Shown here: one piece after another, positions 44,377 to 53,148 of the stretch
How the letters are laid out: each line of letters starts with the position of its first letter
How positions within the stretch are numbered: the stretch's first letter is position 1
DNA from: Gammaproteobacteria bacterium
GTDB taxonomy: Bacteria; Pseudomonadota; Gammaproteobacteria; Eutrophobiales; Eutrophobiaceae
Length of the DNA: 64,000 bases
Assembly: GCA_026710545.1 (NCBI GenBank)
Contig: JAPOQU010000015.1
Location: 28,696 to 92,695 of the forward strand
Direction of reading: 5' to 3'
Made by a program: the position numbers and the translations under genes
The notes under the pieces: model-generated
Databases searched by the model: none
What the model was told of the DNA's origin: nothing
The model's input: only the letters and a program-made list of their open reading frames with translations

Positions 44377-45058
44377 TGAAACGGACTAACCCATCCCAGG
44401 ATGTTCTGTAAACAGGACGCTCTCGCGGATCAATCAAACCAACTTCTTCCAGCCGCCAATTCCCGCGTCCGTAGTTACAGGGGGCGCAAGTAATTACGAT
44501 GTTATCCGGTACGGATTCTCCTCCCCAGCAATGCGGTAGGATATGGTCAAACTGGAGCCAGAGGCACTGGAGCGCCGCATGTTGGTCGAGGTTCTTTTGG
44601 CTGCGCCAGTATGCAGAATCTGGATATGCTGTCGTTATTGCTTTACGGATTTCGTAAGGAATTACCGGGATTCCACAAAAGCGGCAGTTGTAACCATCAC
44701 GAGCAATGATCTCAAGCCGTTGCTCTTTTATTGGCATTCGGTCATAGACTTTTGGTTCAGGTTTACCTATACCTTGAATTTCCCTCCAGCGATGGTAACG
44801 CCATTGTTCCGGATTTTCCCGTTTGCCACCCCATAGTGATTCAGTCCAAGCTCGAATTTTGGGCATATCCGCCTCATGGAAAAGTTGTTCGGCAGTTTTC
44901 CGATCTTGACGGAGATGTGCGTCTACTGCGAGGTCCAGAAGTTCCGCTGCATGGAATATCTCATTTATTGGTTCTCGCATACAGCGACGAGGCGCCAGAA
45001 ACTCTTCCAATAAAGCTTTTTCGCACGAACCATCAGTGTAAGCCAAACTATGCAACAT
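44288..45058 (-). CDS. HNH endonuclease with IS-replaced C terminus
   Basis: The protein has a helical N-terminal region (HLRQDRKTAEQLFHEADMPKIRAW), then an HNH domain: RDGYNCRFCGIPV, QFDHILPHCWGGESVPDNIVITCAPCNYGRGN. Around 44376 the frame enters the IS256 fragment, so the last 25-30 residues are not native. The ATG at 45058 (GGGG upstream) is a better start than the track's TTG. The HNH core is intact, so it may still cut DNA. It faces the two-ATPase operon and may be an accessory nuclease or unrelated. Confidence 0.75.
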   Translation of the reverse strand: MLHSLAYTDGSCEKALLEEFLAPRRCMREPINEIFHAAELLDLAVDAHLRQDRKTAEQLFHEADMPKIRAWTESLWGGKRENPEQWRYHRWREIQGIGKPEPKVYDRMPIKEQRLEIIARDGYNCRFCGIPVIPYEIRKAITTAYPDSAYWRSQKNLDQHAALQCLWLQFDHILPHCWGGESVPDNIVITCAPCNYGRGNWRLEEVGLIDPRERPVYRTSWDGLVRFTRSYQVCGWLRMRGQNSGWLSSPSCKTAG

Positions 45059-45293
45059 CGTCTTGTACCCCAATATTATTTGTCTTTCACCTCGGATAGT
45101 AACCTGTCAATAAGTCCGGATCTAATACCTGGCTTGCGACGTTCGGCAAGAGTCTTATCGAAAAAGTCAAAAGTGAATTTTGAAAGCTATCCTGAACCTG
45201 ATTAGTCATACATTTCGGTTATACTAAACCATCAACCGATAACTTGGCTCTGCCCTTACAAAATGAAATTTCTTCTTTGCATGAGGTTTAGGC

Positions 45294-46220
45294 ATGAAAT
45301 CTGACGTTGCCGACACCCTGATGCGCGTCGCAGCCTTTGGGCACGTGCTAAAGCTGAGCGAAACACAAAATAATATTTCAGCAGAGGAGTTAAGGCGCGG
45401 GTTTACTTTTGAAGGTGAGCGCATCCCATTGGTCAACCCGCAAAGAGGTATTTTCAAGCCGAGGCAAATGCAATATCTTCTTTCGATCAGGACGGTGTTT
45501 CCTCGTCCTGGCAAGCCTGTCTGGTACGATGATCAACGACAGGTACACCGCCAGATATTCGAAAGCCGCGAAGCCGTCGATTATGCCTTCATGGGGAAAA
45601 ATCCAGATGCCGCCGACAATCGTTGGCTCCGTGAAGCCTTCGAAAACCGGATCCCGGTGATCTATTTCCTGGGCGTCGCACCAGGGCTTTATCAGGCGAT
45701 AATACCCACATATATTTCTGGTTGGGATGCAAACGCGCTGAAGGCACAAATCGTTTTCGGAATTCAGAATCAAGCTGACTATGTTGCACCAGAAAGTGTC
45801 AACGAACGCTGTTATGCGCTTCAGACAGTCAAACAACGCCTCCATCAAGCGTCTTTTCGTGAGGCTGTTATTACAGCTTATAACGGACGTTGTGCCCTGT
45901 CTGGGTTACCTGAGCAGAGATTGCTCGATGCGGCACACATTATTTCCGACAAGGATGAACGGTTAGGCCAACCAGTAGTGCCAAACGGATTGCCGCTTTC
46001 AAAAATCCATCATGCGGCATTTGATGCGCACCTTATCGGTATTGATCCTGATTATCGATTGCATGTATCGGGGCGGCTGCTTGACCTGCACGAGGGACCG
46101 ATGCTTGAAGCGCTGAAACAACTCGAGGGGGGAGTACTCCACCTTCCAGCCCGGACAAAGGACTACCCGGACCGTGACCGATTAGCACTGCGTTACGAAC
46201 AATTTAAGGTAGCTGCATAA
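45294..46220 (+). CDS. HNH-domain putative restriction endonuclease
   Basis: The 308-residue protein has a specificity-like N-terminal part (LNNPQRGIFKPRQMQYLLSIRT-type segment) and a C-terminal HNH: CALSGLPEQRLLDAAHIISDKDERLGQPVVPNGLPLSKIHHAAFDAHLIGID. Known relatives are orphan HNH restriction enzymes that cut modified or phage DNA. No methyltransferase is adjacent, which fits a modification-dependent enzyme. GAGG precedes the ATG. Confidence 0.85.
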   Translation: MKSDVADTLMRVAAFGHVLKLSETQNNISAEELRRGFTFEGERIPLVNPQRGIFKPRQMQYLLSIRTVFPRPGKPVWYDDQRQVHRQIFESREAVDYAFMGKNPDAADNRWLREAFENRIPVIYFLGVAPGLYQAIIPTYISGWDANALKAQIVFGIQNQADYVAPESVNERCYALQTVKQRLHQASFREAVITAYNGRCALSGLPEQRLLDAAHIISDKDERLGQPVVPNGLPLSKIHHAAFDAHLIGIDPDYRLHVSGRLLDLHEGPMLEALKQLEGGVLHLPARTKDYPDRDRLALRYEQFKVAA

Positions 46221-46386
46221 TATATATTTAATATCGGTCTTCACCTGAGCAAAATAGGCTACCATTAAGATAAATTAAATTTCATTAAATTGAACTGTAA
46301 GTAGTTAGGTAGGCCCGACCCTATCCTGTTATCCTATATCCTCTGCAACACATTAACCCACAGGACTCTCGTAGGATTGTACGAAA

Positions 46387-47046
46387 TTGAAGCCTGAAAT
46401 TGTCAATGGACTCTTCGCCCTTGGGGGTGCTGCTCTTGGAGCCTTGTTAACGGGTGCTTTCTCGTGGTTTCAAAATAAGCAAACTCGTTCTCGTTCAGAG
46501 TTAAGTATATTCACTAGTCATGCGGCCCGACTTATTGAAGTTGATTCCTCCATATCGGAAATAGTTGAGATTCGAGTACAAGGAGAAATCGTCCCAAGTG
46601 TCTATACGTTAGACACAAAATTACTTAACACTGGAACAGAACCTCTATACGATGGAAAAGTTTACATTAGTTTAGTTGACGGCACGACAGTCTTGACAGT
46701 CGATATAGCTGACGTCCCTGATGGCGCACTAGATGCGATTAAAGTCGAACGAGATGAAAATAAGACTGCTTTTCACGTATATTTCGACTATATGAATCCT
46801 GATGAAGAGTTCCTACTTCGTGCGCTCTTAACCTCACGACCGTCCAAGGTAGTACCTACTTTTCGTCAGCCCGGCGTTAGTACAAGGGTGCGGACCGACT
46901 ATGACCCAGCATTGCCAGGGGCCCTAGCTAGGGTTCTGTTTGAAGCAATTCGGAATAACTTGCTTCTTCACTTCTACTTAAAGTTCTGGTTTCAACCTTA
47001 TCGACGTTATCTTGAACAACTAGAGCGAGATAAACATTCGACTTAG
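46387..47046 (+). CDS. Membrane-anchored protein of unknown function
   Basis: A TTG start opens a 219-residue protein with one N-terminal membrane helix (GLFALGGAALGALLTGAFSWF) followed by a soluble region with a beta-rich centre (VYTLDTKLLNTGTEPLYDGKVYISLVDGTTVLTV). I do not recognise the domain. Membrane-tethered sensors or effectors are common in defence islands, which is the only hint. Confidence 0.65.
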   Translation: MKPEIVNGLFALGGAALGALLTGAFSWFQNKQTRSRSELSIFTSHAARLIEVDSSISEIVEIRVQGEIVPSVYTLDTKLLNTGTEPLYDGKVYISLVDGTTVLTVDIADVPDGALDAIKVERDENKTAFHVYFDYMNPDEEFLLRALLTSRPSKVVPTFRQPGVSTRVRTDYDPALPGALARVLFEAIRNNLLLHFYLKFWFQPYRRYLEQLERDKHST

Positions 47047-47120
47047 GCGACCAGTAGTGGTGGAAACACGTTTTTGGTGACCTTGCTACAAAAAGTATGT
47101 GAGATCAGCAATAATTTGTA

Positions 47121-47180
47121 GAAGTTCAGATTTGCTCTGACAATTACCGGCTTGATGGTCCGGGACTGTCAGTTAAAGTC
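47121..47180. repeat. 60-bp repeat, copy 1, at the 3' end of the RES gene
   Basis: GAAGTTCAGATTTGCTCTGACAATTACC... TCAGTTAAAGTCT matches 50935-50992. In both places the repeat supplies the last codons and the TGA of a minus-strand gene, so it is probably the end of a lost mobile element. Confidence 0.7.
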
Positions 47181-48059
47181 TTGATTAGCCGATTTGACGT
47201 TCTCGGGACTTGTTGTTTTGTTATGGTTTGTTAAACCCCATGGGTTACCCATCTCTTTGTACTCTACGTCTACGGCCGTGACTTGATACGGTGCGGCGCC
47301 GATGATTTCTGCATCCTTGATGTCAAAAAGAGCAATATTAAAACCTTCTTGCCCGAATTGACTTCTGTAGATCAATGCATCGTAGCCGTTGTTGCAAAAG
47401 AGTTCGGCAAGTATTTGTGTCGGCACATAATCTGCGAAGTCATCTGAAACAGAAGTTGGACGGGAAAATGCATTGTCAACATCGATCCACACAACTTTTT
47501 CTTTCAATTCCGGATCAGGTGCGTCCTCACCGAGAAGATTTGCGATTGTCAAATGTTCCAGCACTGACTCTCCATGCCCGACGGACAGATCAATTGCTTT
47601 TAACTCGCGAGATATCTTAAATTGGGCAACCGAAACCTCCGAGCCTATCCATGGCCTGACTTCGGAAATGGCTGTTTGTAGAGAAGTTGCCAGATATAGA
47701 ACAGGGATACCCTTAGAATTGGCGCGGCCTTCCATTGCACGACCTCTCTGCGGTGTCATTCGATCTGCTTTGTGGGCTAATATCACTAATTGATCATCGT
47801 CTTCTTTATGGTTGACCCCGTGTTGTGCGCGGTATAAAAGAGTGCCTTCAGGTAATATCCTGTCCCGGTCCCTCACAGTTGCCAGAAGAGTATCCAGGAA
47901 GGCTCTCACTTCAGGGTCCCAGATATAGCGGCGCTTGCGAAGAACACTGGTTGCAAAATTTGTGTAGCTTCGCCAACTGGAGAACTCAGGGCGTTTCGGA
48001 TCATCCATTTTCAAGGGGCTTATCTCGACTGAGCTGGGAATCACAACTTTCTCTAACAT
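47169..48059 (-). CDS. RES-domain protein (NAD+ phosphorylase-type toxin fold)
   Basis: The RES signature residues are present in order: Arg in GTLLYRAQHG, Glu in YLATSLQTAISEVRPW, and Ser in YDALIYRSQFGQEGFNIALFD. RES toxins degrade NAD+. At 296 residues it is longer than the simple Res toxin, with an extra N-terminal segment, and no Xre antitoxin is adjacent. It may be a stand-alone effector that kills or stalls the infected cell. The last residues come from the repeat at 47121. Confidence 0.84.
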   Translation of the reverse strand: MLEKVVIPSSVEISPLKMDDPKRPEFSSWRSYTNFATSVLRKRRYIWDPEVRAFLDTLLATVRDRDRILPEGTLLYRAQHGVNHKEDDDQLVILAHKADRMTPQRGRAMEGRANSKGIPVLYLATSLQTAISEVRPWIGSEVSVAQFKISRELKAIDLSVGHGESVLEHLTIANLLGEDAPDPELKEKVVWIDVDNAFSRPTSVSDDFADYVPTQILAELFCNNGYDALIYRSQFGQEGFNIALFDIKDAEIIGAAPYQVTAVDVEYKEMGNPWGLTNHNKTTSPENVKSANQDFN

Positions 48060-48099
48060 ATCAATTATATCATCTGATCATGGCGCAGAGCTCATAACA

Positions 48100-48368
48100 T
48101 CATGACGAAGTTCCTGATGTGAAACGGCAATGTGCTACCAACTGAGCATAAACAGCTTGCGTATCTCACAGCAAAACTGCCACCGATTACACGTGAAAGC
48201 TGCCACCTCTGAGGGGTGACAATCCGGTGCGATAGACGGGTCCTGTGTCCTTTTTTCGATTGAAAGGAGGAGGCGCAGATGCTCGCAAAGAGGTTGTCCA
48301 TGAGAAAGATAAAAGACGTTTTACAGTTGTGCTGGGGCCAGGCGCGGGGCTTTTTCAATCTGCTATAA
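48100..48368 (+). mobile_element. IS21-type left end with istA N-terminal stub
   Basis: Terminal repeats (GCCACCGATTACACG, GCTGCCACC) precede a plus-strand frame at 48279 reading MLAKRLSMRKIKDVLQL, the characteristic IstA start, which stops after 30 codons. The matching end lies inverted at 38266, and an opposite end at 48771. Confidence 0.72.
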
Positions 48369-48377
48369 TCCTATGAA

Positions 48378-48614
48378 ATGAGCAAGGTAATGAATGACAG
48401 ATTCCATGGTCAGAGAGATGCGTTAGTGACTGCCAACAATGTTGTGCTTGACTGGCAAGCGGGGAAAGTAAAAGGAACGCTGGCAGGACACCTCAGGGCT
48501 TATATAGTTTCTACGGGCATTATTAAAGATGCCCACATGACGCCGGAATATATAGAAGGATATAATGAAGTCCTTAATTTTTTGCTGAATTTACCGGAGT
48601 TTCCTAAGGACTAA
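48378..48614 (+). CDS. Hypothetical 78-residue protein
   Basis: The product (MSKVMNDRFHGQRDALVTAN ... WQAGKVKGTLAGHLRAYIVSTGII) is soluble and unrecognised. TATAAT (48364-48369) lies eight bases before the ATG, with no ribosome-binding site, so a leaderless transcript is possible. It lies between the two ends of the collapsed IS21 element and may be a passenger gene. Confidence 0.5.
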   Translation: MSKVMNDRFHGQRDALVTANNVVLDWQAGKVKGTLAGHLRAYIVSTGIIKDAHMTPEYIEGYNEVLNFLLNLPEFPKD

Positions 48615-49010
48615 GCCGCTTCTGGTGTCAGCTTGTCAAGTATTGATGAACGTGTGGCCAATCGGGCACGCCGCGGGACGCGGCGGGCATGGCTGGGGCG
48701 GGAACAGTAGACGCTCCAGTGCGCCGTCATAGCAGCTAGGTTATCCACGTCCAACGCGCCGGTTATCTAGGTGGTAGCTTTGCCGTGTAATCGGTGGCAG
48801 CTTTGCTAATGAAATACGCACTCTCGCTACGCTAAGTGCGGCTTCCGGTTCAACGTGAACGCTTATTCCGGTTGAACGTGAACATTTTTCCGGTGTTTCC
48901 GGAATCGGTGTTCACGATCCCGGAATCAGCGTACATATTCGCCGGAATACGCACAAAACCTGATCCTTGAAAAAGTACAGCCTTCTTTCCAACAGTGAGT
49001 TAACCAAAAA
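48615..49010. mobile_element. Stacked IS ends
   Basis: GGTGGTAGCTTTGCCGTGTAATCGGTGGCAGCTTTGC (48774-48810) is the inverse of the IS21 end at 48140. Further on, GGTTCAACGTGAACG and GGTTGAACGTGAACATTTTTCCGG, with CCGGAAT repeats to about 48955, look like the end of a second IS21-type element. No gene is supported. Confidence 0.6.
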
Positions 49011-49745
49011 TCACTTCTTTGCAGAGTTGTAGCGAACTAATTTATCCCAATCAATTTTTCCGTCTTCTTTGCAATATGTGTCGGCGAATTCTTTCGTGAA
49101 TTTATTGAGCACCTGTGAGTATGCTTCTATAAAGACATCATTTTTTTCTTTGGCTTTGTGTCCGAGTGGTTCAACGATTTCCGTATACAAGTCGCTTTCT
49201 CCGGAGATGAACTCCCAGAAACGTTGACCGCAATATTTGAAATAGTCTCCTTTATCCGGTCTGTTGTCTCTGCCATAGCAACAACCGTTTACCGCAACTA
49301 CGTTCAAGTTTGAATTACTGGTTCTCAGTGTTCTTTTAGCCGTTTTGAAATCTGCCGCCATTTTCTTTATTTGTGGGTTATTGCCCCAATTAGGCCCTGA
49401 CTTGACTGCTACGATATATCTCGTGTTGTTACTGTCAAATTCAAGGTCAATACCCGTGATGCCTGATTTATAGCCGCCATAGACCTTGTTATTGATGAAA
49501 ATGGCAAGCCCTTCCAGCCAATCACCAAAAATAGTTTCCTCACTCGATGAAATATGCGCGTCCGTCAGCCCTCTTACAATCTTTTCAGAAGTCAACACGT
49601 ATTTTGCTTTGAAAAGATAGGGATTTTTTCGCCTGAGAACTTTCGATAGTTTCAGTTTGTCGAGGCTTTGAATGCGTTTTTGATGAAAGGTGCCAATATT
49701 TTCTTCAACGTAGTTTAATACGTCTTCAGGGTCCAGCTTTTTCAT
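49011..49745 (-). CDS. Type II restriction endonuclease, PmeII/MjaII-like
   Basis: The 244-residue protein has the family sequence NPYLFKAKYV, SSSEETIFGDWLEGLAIFINNKVYGGYKSGITGIDLEF and YIVAVKSGPNWGNNPQIKKM, which includes a PD-(D/E)XK core (Asp in GIDLEF, Lys in AVKSG). It overlaps the methyltransferase gene by 20 bases and is downstream of it, so the protecting enzyme is made first. GC content is well below the host average, a sign of transfer. Confidence 0.87.
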   Translation of the reverse strand: MKKLDPEDVLNYVEENIGTFHQKRIQSLDKLKLSKVLRRKNPYLFKAKYVLTSEKIVRGLTDAHISSSEETIFGDWLEGLAIFINNKVYGGYKSGITGIDLEFDSNNTRYIVAVKSGPNWGNNPQIKKMAADFKTAKRTLRTSNSNLNVVAVNGCCYGRDNRPDKGDYFKYCGQRFWEFISGESDLYTEIVEPLGHKAKEKNDVFIEAYSQVLNKFTKEFADTYCKEDGKIDWDKLVRYNSAKK

Positions 49746-50583
49746 ATTCTGCCTTTGGTTCCAATAGATATAATTCGGCGGGTCTTAATTGTTGTTTAAC
49801 CATTTCGCAGTATTCAGGAACCACGTCAATACCGATTGAGTTCCGCTTCATTCGGTTGGCAACAATCAACGTTGTCCCCGAGCCCATAAACGGGTCAAGA
49901 ACTGTCCCTTGTTCTTTGGTAAACAATTTGATAAACCATTCCGGCAGGGCTTCGGGAAACGTGGCGCTATGGCTTTTGTTATTGCATTCGGTAGCCAAGT
50001 GCAAAACATTTGTGGGATACGTCTTATCACGGTTAAGCCAATTTGAAACATTTTTGCCGAAGCCACTGCCCACTCTCGAATTATCACGGGTTTTATCGGT
50101 TTCAGAAAGGTTCCTTAATCTAGTATTTGCCCACTCGCCTACGGGAACCATCACTTCTTTCTGGTACATGTTGAATTTGCGGTTTTTATTGAACTGAAGA
50201 AGTCTTTCCCAAGCATTACGAAAACGGTTAGGCCACTTCCCAGGATAACAATTTTTCTTGTGCCAGATAAATTCTTCCGTCCATAACCAGCCCTGTTTGC
50301 GCATTTCCAAAATCAATTCGATTACATAAGTGCTGCGTTCGCCTTTAACCGCTTTTTCCTTGATGTTTAATATAAATGTTCCGGTAGGATTGAGTACTCG
50401 TAAAAGTTGTTCGGAGATGGGCAAAAACCACTCCACGTAATCATCAGGATGAATGCCTCCATAAGTGTTTCTGCGCTGGTCTGCGTAGGGTGGAGAGGTC
50501 ACTACCAAGTCAACGGAATTCTCCGGGAGTAGTTTTAACTGCTCTTTGCTATCGCCCAGGTATATGTCCGTAGTTATTTCCAT
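49726..50583 (-). CDS. Type II DNA methyltransferase (amino group)
   Basis: The ATG at 50583 has AAGGA seven bases upstream; the track's earlier start lacks one. Motif IV TSPPYADQR is near the N terminus and motif I DPFMGSGTTLIVANRM near the C terminus, the beta order. It protects the site cut by the PmeII-like enzyme. N4-cytosine or N6-adenine cannot be distinguished reliably. Confidence 0.92.
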   Translation of the reverse strand: MEITTDIYLGDSKEQLKLLPENSVDLVVTSPPYADQRRNTYGGIHPDDYVEWFLPISEQLLRVLNPTGTFILNIKEKAVKGERSTYVIELILEMRKQGWLWTEEFIWHKKNCYPGKWPNRFRNAWERLLQFNKNRKFNMYQKEVMVPVGEWANTRLRNLSETDKTRDNSRVGSGFGKNVSNWLNRDKTYPTNVLHLATECNNKSHSATFPEALPEWFIKLFTKEQGTVLDPFMGSGTTLIVANRMKRNSIGIDVVPEYCEMVKQQLRPAELYLLEPKAEYEKAGP

Positions 50584-50980
50584 TTCAAATTCCTTTTCGA
50601 TTGATACAAGTCTGTTAATCATAATTTAGTGAATTCGATATTATTCTCTCTTGAGACAGGAAAACATCCAATGCACTGCTTTTTACCCTGAAGGAAGGAG
50701 TTCGACCTCATCGCTGCCAAAAATCAAATATTTTGGACATGGCATAAGCCCTGAATACGGGCAGTTTCTCAGCAGGATTATGTCATATTTTTTGTTATCT
50801 TGTCCTGTTTTTTAGCACACTAATCAGCTCCAGCTGTGTTCGCTACCAATAAACAATTCCTGAAACACCACTTCAATCATAAAAAAATAAGGAACTACGG
50901 ATAAGGTCACGGGGAGGTGGTCACCTCAAATGTGGAAGTTCAGATCTGATCCGACAACTACCAGCTTGATGGTGTGACTA
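50584..50980. repeat. Intergenic region with 60-bp repeat, copy 2
   Basis: No gene is supported between the R-M pair and the three-gene nuclease operon. The repeat at 50935-50992 matches 47121-47180 and runs into the last codons of the next gene. Confidence 0.6.
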
Positions 50981-51391
50981 TCAGTAAAGTTCTAGGCTGT
51001 CTTCCCAAGGTGCCCCCCCCTTTTTTTTCCAAGCCTTGATATTTTCTTCCGTTATCCAGTAATGCGTACCACGATAATATTGTTGATATCTATTCTTAAA
51101 TCCAATAAGGGCTTTTTCATATTGCACCATAACAAGAACCGCATCGCTATTCTGAGGGAGTTCTTCGTCATTCAATAGATCAAGATATTTGCCCTCCGGC
51201 TCTGTCTTTAAGATGCTTAGAATGTCTTCTAAAACACGGTTTAAAAGCATCACTTTACTTTTGCTCAATGTTGCATCTGGTTTCTTTTTCGAAAGCTCGC
51301 GCATCTCTGACATAAGTCCGGCAAAAACATCACAAAATGCATGGTACGCTGCTAAGGTACTCTCGGTTGTAATGTGCTCGAAATCAGTCAT
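50981..51391 (-). CDS. Small helical partner protein B of the nuclease operon
   Basis: The 136-residue protein is helical and acidic. It shares a pattern with the upstream 51394 gene: L.SKK.P, a K-rich helix, then LPQNSDAVLVMVQYEKALIGFKNRY. The two are therefore paralogues that arose by tandem duplication or belong to a two-subunit complex. I know no family. It is last in a three-gene operon and its stop lies in a repeat, so its end may be altered. Confidence 0.7.
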   Translation of the reverse strand: MTDFEHITTESTLAAYHAFCDVFAGLMSEMRELSKKKPDATLSKSKVMLLNRVLEDILSILKTEPEGKYLDLLNDEELPQNSDAVLVMVQYEKALIGFKNRYQQYYRGTHYWITEENIKAWKKKGGAPWEDSLELY

Positions 51392-51393
51392 CT

Positions 51394-51771
51394 TCAGTTT
51401 CTCATATTCGGGTCTGCATGAACTCCGCTCAATTCCCCATTCAGGATATAGACCAATTTGCGACCCTGGTCTCTTGCAATGTTATCCTCCCTAAAGCGTT
51501 TTATTTCTTTCCTGTATTGTGAGATAACAAATACCACATCGCTCGTTGAGGGCACATCATCTTTATTAAATTGTTCAAACTCATCAAATGGTTTATAGCC
51601 ATCACCAAGTATTGTATTAGCTAACTGCAGAACAGAGTTGATCAACTTCAATTTGAAAGTATTAACAGCATCATTGGGGGACTTTTTTGAAAGTAATGAT
51701 ATTTCTATGTAGATTGTATCGAGTTGACCTATCGTTTTTTCAAGTATTTCTACATCTTCTTGAGTTTTCAT
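51394..51771 (-). CDS. Small helical partner protein A of the nuclease operon
   Basis: The ATG at 51771 has AGGTGG upstream, formed partly by the nuclease stop region. The product has LLSKKSPNDAVNTFKLKLINSVL and VPSTSDVVFVISQYRKEIKRFRED, matching its downstream paralogue. It follows the nuclease after nine bases and precedes its paralogue by two, so translation is coupled. The role is unknown; inhibitor, sensor or subunit are all possible. Confidence 0.7.
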   Translation of the reverse strand: MKTQEDVEILEKTIGQLDTIYIEISLLSKKSPNDAVNTFKLKLINSVLQLANTILGDGYKPFDEFEQFNKDDVPSTSDVVFVISQYRKEIKRFREDNIARDQGRKLVYILNGELSGVHADPNMRN

Positions 51772-51780
51772 TAGTTCCAC

Positions 51781-53148
51781 CTATGGGCAAGACCGACGAA
51801 ACTCCACGTATTTCTTTTTCAATATATCGAGAGGAGCTCTTTGTTTGCTTTCAAAAACTTCAACCATCTGCTCAACGTCCACATCAGTGATAGTTACAAT
51901 GGCCTTACGCTGTCCAGACCATAGGTCGATGACCCTTTTGCGTTCTGCATTATGAAGTTCTGTTCTCGTTATCAGAACGCCAAATTCTCCAAGTTCATCA
52001 TGTAGATAACGGTTCAATTGATCAATATGAGTCCGATTAATCTTCTGGGCATTCTTCATTTCCATAGTGATTTGACGAGCGCCATAGTCATCCATAATCT
52101 CACGTAAAAATTCATGAGTGCGATTGTTGTAGAAAATAAGGTCGCGGATACTTACACCACTGTCTGTTCTTGCCTGAACTTGTGCAAAGTCTAACTGAGG
52201 GTAAAATAGTGAAGCAAAAAGTTCGGCAATGTTGTCTTCGTATTTCTTATCAGCACCCTCATCTTTTCCTTGAGGCAATTTCTTTATCATCGTCAGTTTT
52301 CGGCGTGCCGAGACAACTGGTATTTGCGTAAATAACGGATCGTTTTTACAATCCTCAAAAGTTAGTTCTCTCTCCTTGATGAAGCCGTCAATCAAGTCAT
52401 AATTATCGCGATTATAGGTTAATACCTTAGCATGCGTCAGTTCTTCAGCGGTATGAGCAATATCGTCTTGAGGGCAGTAATCTTTAAAATAAGTTTCGTA
52501 GTTAATCCATGGAACATGCCGAAGCCAACGTTTGGGCACCAGAAGGATTGGAGTACCATGGTCTGGATGTATGGGCAGAGTGGTTTTTAATGATTCAAAT
52601 TCGTTTTTTCCGTGATGAAACACATTCTCAACCATGACATCATGCATAGTAATTCCGAGTTCAGTACATTCTTGATATGTATAGTCAATTAGAAAACTTT
52701 TTAAGAAAGAGCACGCAATATCACTTATCCGATCTTTGCTTATTCCTTGGACCAGGAGTTGTATCTCTTCAAAATGGCGAAATCCGTGTTCATGATAAAA
52801 TGATATTTGGTCGAAGAGGAGGAGGATCTTTTCTGCAAGCTTCTTGCCAATACGTTTTCCTATTCTGTTAGAAGAGTTTCCTAAGCCAACTTCATCGCAC
52901 TCTGACGCTGTGATAAGTTGGTCTATAGCTTTCTTGTACTTTCCGGCCTTTAACAAGACACCTAAATTATTAAATGATGATATCAGAACACCATGCAGTG
53001 CTTTGTCCTGCAAGGAAGGGGATTTCCAAAGTAAAAAAGGATCAACGTATAGCGGGATATCTTCGTTAAGAAATGGAATTGCAAAGTCGAGTTCATTCTG
53101 AGGAACATAAACAGAATGGTACTCTGTGAAACGTGGTCGAATTAACAA
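51781..53148 (-). CDS. Probable PD-(D/E)XK nuclease of an unknown three-gene system
   Basis: The 455-residue protein begins PRFTEYHSVYVPQNELDFAIPFLNEDIPLYVDPFLLW, which I do not recognise. Its C-terminal part has RDLIFYNNRTHEFLREIMDDYGARQITMEMKNAQKINRTHIDQLNRYL, where the E-M-K and an upstream Asp fit a PD-(D/E)XK nuclease core. It starts at TTG with GAGG eight bases upstream and leads an operon with two small paralogues. Low GC and the position between an R-M pair and other defence genes support an antiphage role. Confidence 0.68.
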   Translation of the reverse strand: MLIRPRFTEYHSVYVPQNELDFAIPFLNEDIPLYVDPFLLWKSPSLQDKALHGVLISSFNNLGVLLKAGKYKKAIDQLITASECDEVGLGNSSNRIGKRIGKKLAEKILLLFDQISFYHEHGFRHFEEIQLLVQGISKDRISDIACSFLKSFLIDYTYQECTELGITMHDVMVENVFHHGKNEFESLKTTLPIHPDHGTPILLVPKRWLRHVPWINYETYFKDYCPQDDIAHTAEELTHAKVLTYNRDNYDLIDGFIKERELTFEDCKNDPLFTQIPVVSARRKLTMIKKLPQGKDEGADKKYEDNIAELFASLFYPQLDFAQVQARTDSGVSIRDLIFYNNRTHEFLREIMDDYGARQITMEMKNAQKINRTHIDQLNRYLHDELGEFGVLITRTELHNAERKRVIDLWSGQRKAIVTITDVDVEQMVEVFESKQRAPLDILKKKYVEFRRSCP

